A model generated the notes under the pieces. It saw nothing but the letters and a program-made list of their open reading frames with translations, did not search any database and was not told the origin of the DNA. A stretch of DNA of 58,022 nt, from assembly GCA_029266455.1 (NCBI GenBank), contig JAQSWV010000011.1, positions 1 to 58,022 on the forward strand, written 5' to 3'. Shown in pieces: positions 37,676 through 45,371 of this stretch. Source of the DNA: Nocardioidaceae bacterium. GTDB lineage: Bacteria > Actinomycetota > Actinomycetes > Propionibacteriales > Nocardioidaceae. The position numbers were made by a program, and so were the translations under genes. Positions within the stretch are counted from its first letter, which is position 1. Each line of letters opens with the position of its first letter.

Positions 37676-38125
37676 TCAGATCAGGTCTGTGGTGGAAATG
37701 ACCTGGCCGCCCTGGATCAGTGTCAGGGTGGCGTCAGTGAACTCCACGTCGGTGACGGTGGCGGTCCACTTCGGGTTCGGGCAGGCTTCTGCGCCACTGA
37801 CAGTCGGCGCGTCGGTGAGCACGTTGAAGGTGGCGCGACCGTTCTTGACCTGGATGTCATCCTGCGAGCCAGAGACATCGACCGAGGTGTCCTGGCCAGG
37901 AGCAACGTTGCCGGCGGGGTTGGAGCATTCGACCGTGGCGATGCCGGTGGCGTTCACGATGGCGGTCAGGTCCTCGTTGCCGAGGCCGGACACGTTGCCT
38001 GTGACTCGCAGTTGCGTGCCTTCATCGGTCACGTTCAGTGAGTGGAACTTGACGGCCGCGTGGGCGGCGGTGGGTACCAGCATGACGGCCAGTGCGGTGA
38101 TGAGTACTGCGAGGAATTTGCGCAT
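37676..38125 (-). CDS. Small secreted protein of unknown function
   Basis: A 149-residue protein with a clear Sec signal: MRKFLAVLITALAVMLVPTA followed by AHA (cleavage near residue 23). The mature ~125 residues are beta-rich, with two cysteines (VECSNPAG and EACPNPKW) that could form a disulfide. It alternates strands ending LIQGGQVISTTDLI. I do not recognise the family. ATG 38,125 has AGGAG 5-9 nt upstream; the longer open frame lacks a signal. The gene has a ~200-nt leader from a classical promoter, an inverted repeat upstream of that promoter, and a strong terminator. Confidence 0.75.
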   Translation of the reverse strand: MRKFLAVLITALAVMLVPTAAHAAVKFHSLNVTDEGTQLRVTGNVSGLGNEDLTAIVNATGIATVECSNPAGNVAPGQDTSVDVSGSQDDIQVKNGRATFNVLTDAPTVSGAEACPNPKWTATVTDVEFTDATLTLIQGGQVISTTDLI

Positions 38126-38324
38126 GCGAATCTCCTGAATGATGTTCGAGTAGCCGCACGGAATCGACGCACCTACGATGGGCGCGCCTCCCGGCTGACC
38201 TGGGACTGAGCGGTACTGGCAAGAGTGCTGAGATTGTTTTGGGTTGGCCGGGTGGCCCACGCTCGGTGGCCTCGCTAGATAAAGATCCGGTCACCCCGAC
38301 CACATTGGCCCTGGCTTGTACCAC

Positions 38325-38404
38325 TGTAAAGATTCTTCCGCAAACTATGACAATCTGTGATGTCGCTGTACGCACCGTTACACGCGCGCCGTCAAACGGT
38401 GCGT
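38325..38404 (-). promoter_or_regulatory. Promoter of the secreted-protein gene with upstream inverted repeat
   Basis: On the minus strand TTGTCA (38,353-38,348) and TTTACA (38,330-38,325) are separated by 17 bp, a near-consensus housekeeping promoter in an AT-rich pocket. Upstream, ACGCACCGTT and AACGGTGCGT form perfect 10-bp arms around a 15-nt loop (38,370-38,404), a plausible activator or repressor site. Confidence 0.55.
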
Positions 38405-38768
38405 CCGTAAGGGCGACGCGCGCCGCCTCAATACGCTGATGTGGTGCTTGGCTGGACGACGACGGGCAGCCCGTGCGGCTGGCCCTTAGCACCGGTGAGC
38501 CCATGAGCACGACGATGCCGGAGTGGCCTCAGTCCCGGCAGAGTGTTTGTCTCGCCGCTGCCTCGGGTATTGGTGAGCGGGCATCCTCGGGCGTGAGCCC
38601 CCGACTGACCGCTCGGGGACGCCCACCCAACCGACGTGAGCCGCTCTCCCGGCCAGTGCGCGACGCGGCGCGGGGCTGGCCTTGGCGGAATCCGATCTCG
38701 GCTTAGGCTCCGCGGGCCATCACTCGCGAACCTCGCGCGCTTCCCACACGCCGGCCCGAACACCGCCG
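38405..38768. other. Gene-poor stretch
   Basis: Open frames on both strands cross this stretch but none has a credible start, family or signal. I see no clear gene, repeat or RNA. Confidence 0.4.
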
Positions 38769-38879
38769 TCACCAACGGTCAGCCGCAGGATCTCCAGCGG
38801 GCCGACCAGCGCGCCTCCCGTGCACCATCAGCGCGAATGGCAGAACCATGACCAGCAGTACCTCGAGCAGTGTTCTCAT
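38769..38879 (-). CDS. Possible 36-residue single-helix membrane peptide
   Basis: MRTLLEVLLVMVLPFALMVH is hydrophobic and is followed by a basic tail (GRRAGRPAGD...). The start ATG overlaps the stop of the preceding small frame in ATGA. It is too short for homology calls; the support is the overlap and the membrane helix. Confidence 0.35.
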   Translation of the reverse strand: MRTLLEVLLVMVLPFALMVHGRRAGRPAGDPAADRW

Positions 38880-39025
38880 GACATCACCGGAGCCATCGGA
38901 GCGGACGTAACGAACGCCGGCTGCCCCTGGGCATGCACCGGCTGCTGCGGTCCCAGCTGGCAGTCGACTCCCACCGTGTTGCACAGGAACAGCATCAGGA
39001 CGAGTGCGCCCTCCCACGGGCTCAC
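38876..39025 (-). CDS. Possible 49-residue membrane peptide
   Basis: MSPWEGALVLMLFLCNTVGV forms one hydrophobic helix, followed by a Gln/Pro-rich tail. GTG 39,025 overlaps the stop of the upstream frame (GTGA), and its own stop overlaps the next start (ATGA). Third codon positions are GC-rich, as in real genes here. Confidence 0.38.
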   Translation of the reverse strand: MSPWEGALVLMLFLCNTVGVDCQLGPQQPVHAQGQPAFVTSAPMAPVMS

Positions 39026-39204
39026 CCGAGCCACCCCGTCCAGCTCAGGACGTGACACGTGCCCATGGAGACGACGACGCGTTGCTCGGCGGAGACGGCG
39101 CGGCGTTTCCATGTGTTCCGGGGCTCCGGCGGACGGTGACCGAATGGCGAGGGTACGGCGACGTCGTTGTCGTGGTCAGAGACCCACTGCGCGGTGGTCC
39201 TCAT
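39022..39204 (-). CDS. Possible 60-residue soluble protein heading a micro-gene chain
   Basis: It begins MRTTAQWVSDHDNDVAVPSP and ends VLSWTGWLG. GAGGGG lies about 8 nt before the ATG, and an in-frame ATG 30 bp upstream is an alternative. Codon usage is GC3-rich. No family is recognised. It is the first of three minus-strand frames joined by 4-nt overlaps. Confidence 0.38.
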   Translation of the reverse strand: MRTTAQWVSDHDNDVAVPSPFGHRPPEPRNTWKRRAVSAEQRVVVSMGTCHVLSWTGWLG

Positions 39205-39533
39205 GATGGCGCCCCTCGCTGCTGGTGCACTCATGATGCGCCCCAGATTCCGACAAGGGGCTGAAACAGCACAGATATGCCTGGCCGTCGCGCGCTGCAG
39301 GGTCGGCTGAGCCTGCGGGGGGACGCCCGCTCGCGCCCGGCTCGCCAGGGCTGACGGGTCTAATCGCGACGACGTGCGGGCCGTGTACGTGGCACACCTG
39401 ACCGGCGGCGACCAGGCCACGACGACCTCGGCTGTCGCATGACGTTTCCTCAAATGCCAGCCGATTCTGTGATTTCGTATACATCGTCGCTGTGGACGCG
39501 CATACTTCGAGTACCTCTTGGACGGAGGTGCTC
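39205..39533. other. Intergenic region between divergent small-gene groups
   Basis: No gene is supported. It should hold divergent promoters; TATACA at 39,478-39,483 is a good -10 for the rightward genes, 50 bp before the first start codon. Confidence 0.45.
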
Positions 39534-39629
39534 ATGCGCCAAGTCTGCATCGTTGTGCTGATGCTCGGCACATTCGTCGCGGTCATGTGGATCGCGCGAG
39601 AAGACCGCCAAGAGCATGAGAATCGATAG
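39534..39629 (+). CDS. 31-residue membrane peptide coupled to a lipoprotein gene
   Basis: The peptide is MRQVCIVVLMLGTFVAVMWI followed by AREDRQEHENR: one transmembrane helix and a charged tail. GGAGG lies 6 nt before the ATG, and a TATACA -10 lies 50 bp upstream. Its stop lies inside the next gene (14-bp overlap), so translation of the lipoprotein is probably coupled to it. No family is known to me; the start signals make it more than chance. Confidence 0.5.
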   Translation: MRQVCIVVLMLGTFVAVMWIAREDRQEHENR

Positions 39630-40032
39630 GTCGGCTGTCGCCGAATCGGGTCGTCGATGGGTTCTGGTGTGCGTCGCCTTTGCCCTTGCCGCGACCGGCT
39701 GTGGCTACGACCTGTCCGCCGACGAGGCGGGACGGCCAGCTGGCGGGCGGGATGCAAAGGTCGACTGGTCCACCGACGAGGACGTTGCGTCCCGACTGCA
39801 CATCGTCCCGATAGCGCGCACGGCCATTGAGCAGAGGTTTGTGCACGCCAAGATCGCCGATGTGGCGTGTGCGTCCACGCACATGTACGTCAGCGCGGGC
39901 GCCGTGACAGATTGCACGGCGACGATCAACGACGTGGCGAGTGGCTGGACCCTCACGTTCCGGGACGCCACAGGGTCGAGCACGCTGGTCAGAAGGCCGG
40001 GCGCACCGTGGCGGTTCACCACCCCTGAGTGA
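39616..40032 (+). CDS. Putative lipoprotein, DUF4333-like
   Basis: A 138-residue exported protein. A basic start and hydrophobic core (WVLVCVAFALAAT) end in the lipobox AATGC at about residue 29. The mature part has a Cys pair (VACASTHMYVSAGAVTDC), with the V-x-C...G-x-x-x-x-C-x-A spacing of DUF4333 domains, then a strand-rich end (WTLTFRDATGSSTLVRR). Function is unknown. It overlaps the 31-residue membrane peptide gene by 14 bp. It may localise with that peptide at the cell surface. Confidence 0.65.
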   Translation: MRIDRSAVAESGRRWVLVCVAFALAATGCGYDLSADEAGRPAGGRDAKVDWSTDEDVASRLHIVPIARTAIEQRFVHAKIADVACASTHMYVSAGAVTDCTATINDVASGWTLTFRDATGSSTLVRRPGAPWRFTTPE

Positions 40033-40229
40033 GGCACAGTCCACTGTTGGTCACCGGTCAGCGGTGCAGCTTGATGAACGCACGTCGAGAAACTGATGCC
40101 GACGAGCACACTTTGCGATAACGGCCCCTGCGGCACCCGGTCACGATAAGTTCCACGACGTTGAGAGGTTTGGGGGATCACGCCTGCAGACGCTCAGCGA
40201 GGGTCTGCTCCGAAACAGGAGAAGATCAC

Positions 40230-41519
40230 GTGAAACAACTCCGTCTGCGTCGATCGGCTGTCGCACTCACGGCCGTCGTCATGAGCGTCGGGCTCGCAGC
40301 GCCGACTCATGCGTCGATCTCGCAGCCGGATGTGGTCTCCGAGACGCCGTCCTCGCGGACGCCGCACGCCATCGACGATGGCGTCGTGGCCAACGCGGCT
40401 GTGAACGCCTTCAGCCAAGCCGGTCCGGTGATGTACGCCGGTGGCCGGTTCCACAGCGTCCAGGATCCGACCCGGCGCTCCACGCTCGTGCGCAACAACC
40501 TGTTCTCGTTCGACGTGAGCACCGGTGTTCCGACCGGCTGGACGCCGGACGTCAACGGTGAGGTCAACGCCATCCAGTACATCGCGCCGTACCTGTACGT
40601 CGGCGGGGGATTCACGGCCGCGGACGGGGTCAGCGGGCAGCTCGTCCGCTACCGCGTGGACGGCGGGACACCGGTGATCGACCAGGGATGGCAGCCCGCC
40701 CGAGTGTCGGCGAAAGTCACCGACCTCGACTACACCGGCGGTCAGCTCCTCGTCGCAGGATCCTTCCGCAAGAAGCTCACGGCACTGGACCCCGACACGG
40801 GCAGGGACACCGGGTACATCAATCTCGAGGTCTCAGGCAGCGTGAAGCGGAACGAGGCCGGACCGATCCAGGTCCTCCGCATCGCCGTCAGCCCGGACGG
40901 CAGCCGGCTCGTCGGTATCGGCAACTTCACGACGATCGGCACTGCCAGCCGCCCTCGGGCCTTCATGCTCGACCTCGGCGCCGGCTCGGCGACCGTGGCG
41001 TCGTGGTACTACCAGCCTCTCGTGAATCCGTGCGCGGCCGCGAGCCTGGCCGCGCAGCTGCGCGACGTCGACTTCAGCCCTGACGGCAGCTACTTCGTCC
41101 TCGCCGCCACGGGCTACATTCCGAGGTCCGGCGGGGTGGGCAGGGACATCTGCGATGCCGCCGCCAGGTTCGAGACGGCGATCGCCAACCCGACCCGACC
41201 GACGTGGATCAACTACACCGGCGGGGACACCCTGCACTCCGTGGCGGCCACCGGTGCCGCGGTCTACGTCGGCGGGCACCAGCGGTGGCTGGACAACCCG
41301 CTCGGCAACAACAGCGCCGGCCCGGGCGCGGTCCCGAGGCAGGGCATCGGGGCCATCGACCCGACCACCGGTAAGGCCCTGCCGTGGAACCCCGGCAAGA
41401 CTCGTGGCGTCGGCACCACGGTCATCTACCCGACCGCTACCGGTGTGTGGTTCGGCTCCGACGGTCGCCGGTTCGCCGGGGACGTCCACGACTCGATCGC
41501 GTTCACTCCCCTGCCCTGA
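40230..41519 (+). CDS. Secreted beta-propeller protein
   Basis: A 429-residue exported protein. The signal peptide MKQLRLRRSAVALTAVVMSV is followed by GLAAPTHA (cleavage about 28). The mature part is a series of WD/PQQ-like blades: VMYAGGRFHSVQD, YLYVGGGFTAADG, LLVAGSFRKKLTALDPDTGR, LRIAVSPDGSRLVGIGNFTT and VYVGGHQRW. The motif V-x-G-G-x-F-x-x-x-x-G resembles delta-60-type repeats. No catalytic residue can be assigned; a binding or surface role is likely. GTG 40,230 has AGGAGA about 7 nt upstream. Confidence 0.78.
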   Translation: MKQLRLRRSAVALTAVVMSVGLAAPTHASISQPDVVSETPSSRTPHAIDDGVVANAAVNAFSQAGPVMYAGGRFHSVQDPTRRSTLVRNNLFSFDVSTGVPTGWTPDVNGEVNAIQYIAPYLYVGGGFTAADGVSGQLVRYRVDGGTPVIDQGWQPARVSAKVTDLDYTGGQLLVAGSFRKKLTALDPDTGRDTGYINLEVSGSVKRNEAGPIQVLRIAVSPDGSRLVGIGNFTTIGTASRPRAFMLDLGAGSATVASWYYQPLVNPCAAASLAAQLRDVDFSPDGSYFVLAATGYIPRSGGVGRDICDAAARFETAIANPTRPTWINYTGGDTLHSVAATGAAVYVGGHQRWLDNPLGNNSAGPGAVPRQGIGAIDPTTGKALPWNPGKTRGVGTTVIYPTATGVWFGSDGRRFAGDVHDSIAFTPLP

Positions 41520-41771
41520 TCCGCGCATGGCCGACTGGACCGGCGCGGGCGTCAACACCATCCTCGACACCCCGCGCCCGGTCGAGGTGTGACACAGGGT
41601 CCGCTCCAGATCGCGGCAGGAACGAGCCGAAATCCTCCGCTGCGCCAATCCACAGACCGGGCAGGCCCGAATGGCTACCAGAGACGTGGTGGGCGTCGGT
41701 GGCAGCGACGGTTGCCGGCGTCCACTGCACCAACGCCGCGAGAGCGTGGAACAGAAGGAGGCCGGTCGGAC

Positions 41772-41987
41772 ATGGCATCGAGTGCTCGGACCCCCGTGCT
41801 ACACCCGTTCGTACTCGGCCTGCTCATCGCCACGGTCACCACGGGACCGGTGGTGGGCGTCATCGCCTACCAGCTGAGTGCGGGGTCGCGGTACCTGTGG
41901 CTCATGGCGCCACTCGTGGTGCTGGTGTGCACGATCGCTGTGATGAGTGGTGCGGGCACGACGAACAGGCGCAAGCGCTTCGTCTGA
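41772..41987 (+). CDS. Small two-helix membrane protein
   Basis: A 71-residue protein with two hydrophobic helices (FVLGLLIATVTTGPVVGVIA, then LWLMAPLVVLVCTIAVMSG) and a basic end (TTNRRKRFV). AAGGAGG lies about 10 nt before the ATG. I do not recognise a family. The 250 bp before it hold no gene. Confidence 0.6.
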   Translation: MASSARTPVLHPFVLGLLIATVTTGPVVGVIAYQLSAGSRYLWLMAPLVVLVCTIAVMSGAGTTNRRKRFV

Positions 41988-42094
41988 CGCTCGGCGACAC
42001 GCCGGCACCGCCGCCGTCAGCCCAGGTGCTCACCGAGAAGCCATGCGCGCTGGCGCCGGCTGAAGTGGTACTGCGTGCCGAAGTGGTGCTTCAC

Positions 42095-42478
42095 TCAGGC
42101 CGTCTCCCAGAGCCCGATCAGGTTGCCCTCGGTGTCGGTGAAGTAGCCGGCGAAGCCCATGTCCCCGACCGGAATCTTCTCGCGGACGATCTTCCCGCCC
42201 GCTGCCTCCACCTTGCGCAGCGCGTCATCGATGCTGGCCACGTCGATCACGATGTTCGGCGCCTTGCCGGGGTACTCCTCGCTGCGCCCGAACATGCCCC
42301 CGTTGATGAAGCCCGGCTCGGTCGGGCCCTTCTCAGGGTCGCTCGGACCGGTCATCACGATCGTGTAGTCCATCTCGGGGAGCGGCATCACCTGCCACCC
42401 GAAGGTCTCGCCGTAGAACGTGCGTGCCCGGTCGCCGTCGTCGAACGGGATCTCGAAGTGGACCACCTTGCCGGACAT
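42095..42478 (-). CDS. VOC-family (glyoxalase-like) protein
   Basis: A 127-residue protein with one vicinal-oxygen-chelate unit made of two beta-alpha-beta-beta-beta halves: VVHFEIPFDDGDRARTFYGE with FGWQVMPLP, then VASIDDALRKVEAAGGKIVR with GYFTDTEGNLIGLWE. Candidate metal ligands are the early His and the final Glu. Substrate unknown; relatives include 27-kDa antigen-type glyoxalases. GAGGAGG lies 5 nt before the ATG. Confidence 0.85.
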   Translation of the reverse strand: MSGKVVHFEIPFDDGDRARTFYGETFGWQVMPLPEMDYTIVMTGPSDPEKGPTEPGFINGGMFGRSEEYPGKAPNIVIDVASIDDALRKVEAAGGKIVREKIPVGDMGFAGYFTDTEGNLIGLWETA

Positions 42479-42604
42479 ACTGCCTCCTCGGAGTGGGTGT
42501 GAGCGTCCAGCAAACTGCCGCGCGGTACGGCGGTCAATGGGTGGAGCCGACCCGAGCCGGGAGGCTCCAACCGGCCTGCCGGCGTGGCTGTCCGCCGTGG
42601 TGGC

Positions 42605-42946
42605 TCATCGAGGTGTCCGGAACCAGGACACGGTGTCATCCAGGTAGTTGGTGACGTAGGTGTTCCCTCGCCTCTTGTCCAGCGCCCCAGCCCGACTGGC
42701 TCGGTGCAGAGCCTGATGACGCGCCTCACCTCGAGCGAGCGCGTGTCCAGGACCGAGACGCCACCTCGGGCGGGCGAGTCGGGGACGGTGGAGTTGACGA
42801 CGTGCTGCCGTCCCCGCCCGGTTGAGGGCGATCGCAGTGGGGTTGATGTTCTGGGTGCCGGGAAACAGTCTCGTCCCGGAGACGAAGTGAAGCACGTTCC
42901 CCGTGCGCACCGAGACCACACGACTCCGCCGAGACCGCTGACCCAC
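42605..42946 (-). pseudogene. Frameshifted remnant of a YVTN beta-propeller protein
   Basis: On the minus strand, pieces in different frames join into one propeller: VRTGNVLHFVSGTRLFPGTQ and PTAIALNRAGT, then (shifted) HVVNSTVPDSPARGGVSVLD and TRSLEVRRVIRLCTEPVGLG, then (back in the first frame) GNTYVTNYLDDTVSWF. These are the standard VSVxD / VRR.I / YVTNYxDDTVS elements. At least two frameshifts break it, and the ends are missing. It lies between the VOC gene and the DUF1905 gene. Confidence 0.7.
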
Positions 42947-43060
42947 GCACGCTTGCTCCCGGGACCGAAGGCAGTCGAGCTGACTGGCCCCGACCTCGGT
43001 ACGGAGAGCGTCGCTTCATCGGTTGCATCGCGCTTCGTGCAGCAGGGCGATACTTGCCGC

Positions 43061-43366
43061 ATGGCGTCCATGGACTTCGAGTTCGAGGGTCCGGTGGTGG
43101 AGTGGCGGGGTCCGGCACCCTTCTACTTCGTCGCCATCCCGGAGGAAGAGAGCGGGGACATCAAGTTCGCCGCCAAGGGAGTGGAGTACTGGGGCCAGGT
43201 GCCGGTGACCGTGTGCATCAGCGACATCGAGTTCACGACAGCGCTGTATCCCAGGGACGGCCGATACCTCCTCCCGCTGAAGGCCGTCGTCCGCAGGTCC
43301 GCGGGGATCGAGGTGGACGCAGTCGTGGCCGTGGCATTGAGGGTCGGCCGTTCGCCGGCAGCCTGA
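43061..43366 (+). CDS. DUF1905 protein
   Basis: A 101-residue soluble protein with the DUF1905 pattern: FEFEGPVVEWRGPAPFYFVA, IPEEESGDIK, WGQVPVTVCISDIEFTTALY and YLLPLKAVVRRSAGIEVDAV. The family forms a small beta-barrel and is sometimes fused to a YdeI/OmpD-associated domain, which is absent here. Function is unknown. GATACT (43,049-43,054) lies 6 nt before ATG, a leaderless pattern. Confidence 0.85.
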   Translation: MASMDFEFEGPVVEWRGPAPFYFVAIPEEESGDIKFAAKGVEYWGQVPVTVCISDIEFTTALYPRDGRYLLPLKAVVRRSAGIEVDAVVAVALRVGRSPAA

Positions 43367-43407
43367 GCCACCGCTGGCAACAGCGACGAGAAAAATCGAG
43401 CCAGTGT

Positions 43408-43428
43408 CGGGGACTCAGCCGCTATTGT
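43408..43428 (+). promoter_or_regulatory. Promoter of the receiver/TrxR fusion with DosR-like half site
   Basis: TATTGT (43,423-43,428) lies 7 nt before the ATG. GGGGACTCAGCC sits at the -35 position and resembles one half of a DosR/DevR box (GGGACT...). The match is partial. Confidence 0.35.
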
Positions 43429-43435
43429 CATCTCG

Positions 43436-45196
43436 ATGAGTGGACCGCTCCTTGTGGCAGTCGACGAAGATCCGGCTCTGCTCCGGGACGTTGAGCAGGA
43501 GTTGCGCGATCGGTATGCCCGCACGTACCGCGTCATGTGCTTCACCTCGGCGGAGGAGGCGCTCGCCGGGCTCGAGTCGCTGGCCGCCGCTGACGAGGAA
43601 GTCGCGCTGGTCCTCGCCGCTCAACGGCTCGCCGGAGGGACCGGTACCGAGCTGCTGGGGAAGGTCCGCCGGCTCCACCCGCACGCAAGGCTCGGGTTGC
43701 TCATCGGCTGGGAGAACTGGGGCGACCAGTCGACGGGGACGGCGCTGTTCGAGTCGATGACACACGGCCGGCTCGACCAGTACGTGATGAGACCCTCCAG
43801 CCCACCGGATGAGCGCTTTCACTCCACCATCTCCACGTTCCTCCTCGAGTGGGCCGAGGCCAGGCGCGTCGCGCCCAACACGGTGCACGTGATCGGTGAG
43901 ACGTGGTCCGGCAGAGCGTACGAGCTGCGACAGGTTCTCGGACGCTGCGCGTTCCCGCACACATTCCTGTTGGCGGACTCGGACGAGGCCCGCGCACTGC
44001 TGCAGAATGCCGGGACGGAGAATCGGTTCCCGCTCCTCGTGATGCCAGATGGGACGATCCTGCCCGACCCGACCGACGCGGACGTCGCACGGGCGGCTGG
44101 AGCGACGGTGGACCCTCAGGGCAGTGAGTTCGATCTCGTCATCATCGGCTCTGGGCCGGCCGGCCTGTCCGCGGCCGTCTACGGTGCATCCGAGGGTCTG
44201 CGCACCCTCGTCATCGACAAGGGCGGCCTCGGCGGCCAGGCCACCTCCAGCTCACTCATCCGCAACTACCTCGGCTTCCCCCCTGGTATCGGGGGCGGCG
44301 CGTTGGCCCGCAGGGCGTACGAGCAGGCGTGGGTGTTCGGGGCGAGCTTCGCCTTCATGCAGGAGGCGATTCACCTGCGGCGTGAGGGTGACCGAACAGT
44401 GATCCGCCTCGCGCATGGCGGGAAGGTGGCCGCACGCGCGGTCGTCCTCGCCACGGGCGCCAGCTATCGGCGACTTGGCATCCCGGAGCTCGAGGCGCTG
44501 AACGGCGCGGGTGTGGTGTACGGAGCCGCGGCCTCGGAGGCGCCGGCGACGGTCGGTCAGGACGTCTATGTGCTGGGAGGGGCGAACTCTGCCGGACAGG
44601 CCGCCCTGCACCTGGCGCGCTATGCCCGGCACGTCACTCTGGTGGTGCGAGGCTCGTCGCTGGGCGCGGGGATGTCCCACTACCTGACGCGTCAGGTGGA
44701 GGCGACCCCTGCTCTCGATGTCCGCCTCGACACCGAGGTCGTCGGCGGGGGCGGCGACGGGTGGCTGGAGCACCTGACCCTTCGCGCTCGGGCGACCGGA
44801 AAGACCGAGCGGGTGGCCGCCGACGGGCTCTTCCTCATGATCGGAGCCCGCCCGCACACGGAGTGGCTGCCCGCCGACATCGACCGAGACAACGAGGGGT
44901 TCATCGTGACGGGGCCGGACCTCTCCGAACGCCGAGCCAAGGTCTTGGGCCATCGTCCGTTCCCGCTGGAGACAAGTCTGCCCGGAGTGCTGGCAGCCGG
45001 CGATGTGCGGCATGGATCGGTGCGTCGGGTGGCCTCGGCAGTCGGCGAGGGCTCGGCCGCGATCCAGTCGGTCCACCGGATCCTCGCCGCCGGGTCCGTC
45101 CCCGCGACCATTCCCATGACCGGGCCGTCATCCGCCGCAGCGGTCACGGTCGGCTCGGGCAGCGGCCACGGGTCCGCCACCAGCACGCTCTCCTAG
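43436..45196 (+). CDS. Degenerate receiver / glutaredoxin-like / thioredoxin-reductase-like fusion
   Basis: A 586-residue cytoplasmic protein. Residues 1-125 resemble a response-regulator receiver (acidic pair D10-E11), but the phosphoacceptor position is Ala (VALVLAAQRL) and the conserved Lys is Arg (YVMRP). Residues 147-225 look glutaredoxin/thioredoxin-like (VHVIGETWSGRAYELRQVLG) without a CxxC. From 233 on it is a TrxB-type flavoprotein: VIIGSGPAGLSAAVY (FAD), LGGQATSSSLIRNYLGFP, VLGGANSAGQAALHLARYA (NAD(P)H) and GVLAAGDVRHGSVRRVASAV. The redox CxxC of TrxB is replaced around GAAASEAPATVG. Similar three-part fusions exist in actinobacteria; the electron acceptor is unknown. Confidence 0.82.
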   Translation: MSGPLLVAVDEDPALLRDVEQELRDRYARTYRVMCFTSAEEALAGLESLAAADEEVALVLAAQRLAGGTGTELLGKVRRLHPHARLGLLIGWENWGDQSTGTALFESMTHGRLDQYVMRPSSPPDERFHSTISTFLLEWAEARRVAPNTVHVIGETWSGRAYELRQVLGRCAFPHTFLLADSDEARALLQNAGTENRFPLLVMPDGTILPDPTDADVARAAGATVDPQGSEFDLVIIGSGPAGLSAAVYGASEGLRTLVIDKGGLGGQATSSSLIRNYLGFPPGIGGGALARRAYEQAWVFGASFAFMQEAIHLRREGDRTVIRLAHGGKVAARAVVLATGASYRRLGIPELEALNGAGVVYGAAASEAPATVGQDVYVLGGANSAGQAALHLARYARHVTLVVRGSSLGAGMSHYLTRQVEATPALDVRLDTEVVGGGGDGWLEHLTLRARATGKTERVAADGLFLMIGARPHTEWLPADIDRDNEGFIVTGPDLSERRAKVLGHRPFPLETSLPGVLAAGDVRHGSVRRVASAVGEGSAAIQSVHRILAAGSVPATIPMTGPSSAAAVTVGSGSGHGSATSTLS

Positions 45197-45371
45197 GGCT
45201 CGAGCTCCACCACGTCTCCACGTGACTCGCGCCGCCCGGCGTACCGGACCATTGCGCTCGAATTCCTGGACGCGACGGACCACCGTCTCAGGACCTTGGA
45301 CCCTCCCTTGCGGTGCCGTCGGGCGGCACCCTGGTCATAGGTGGCACCGACACCGGACAGGAGGGACATCG

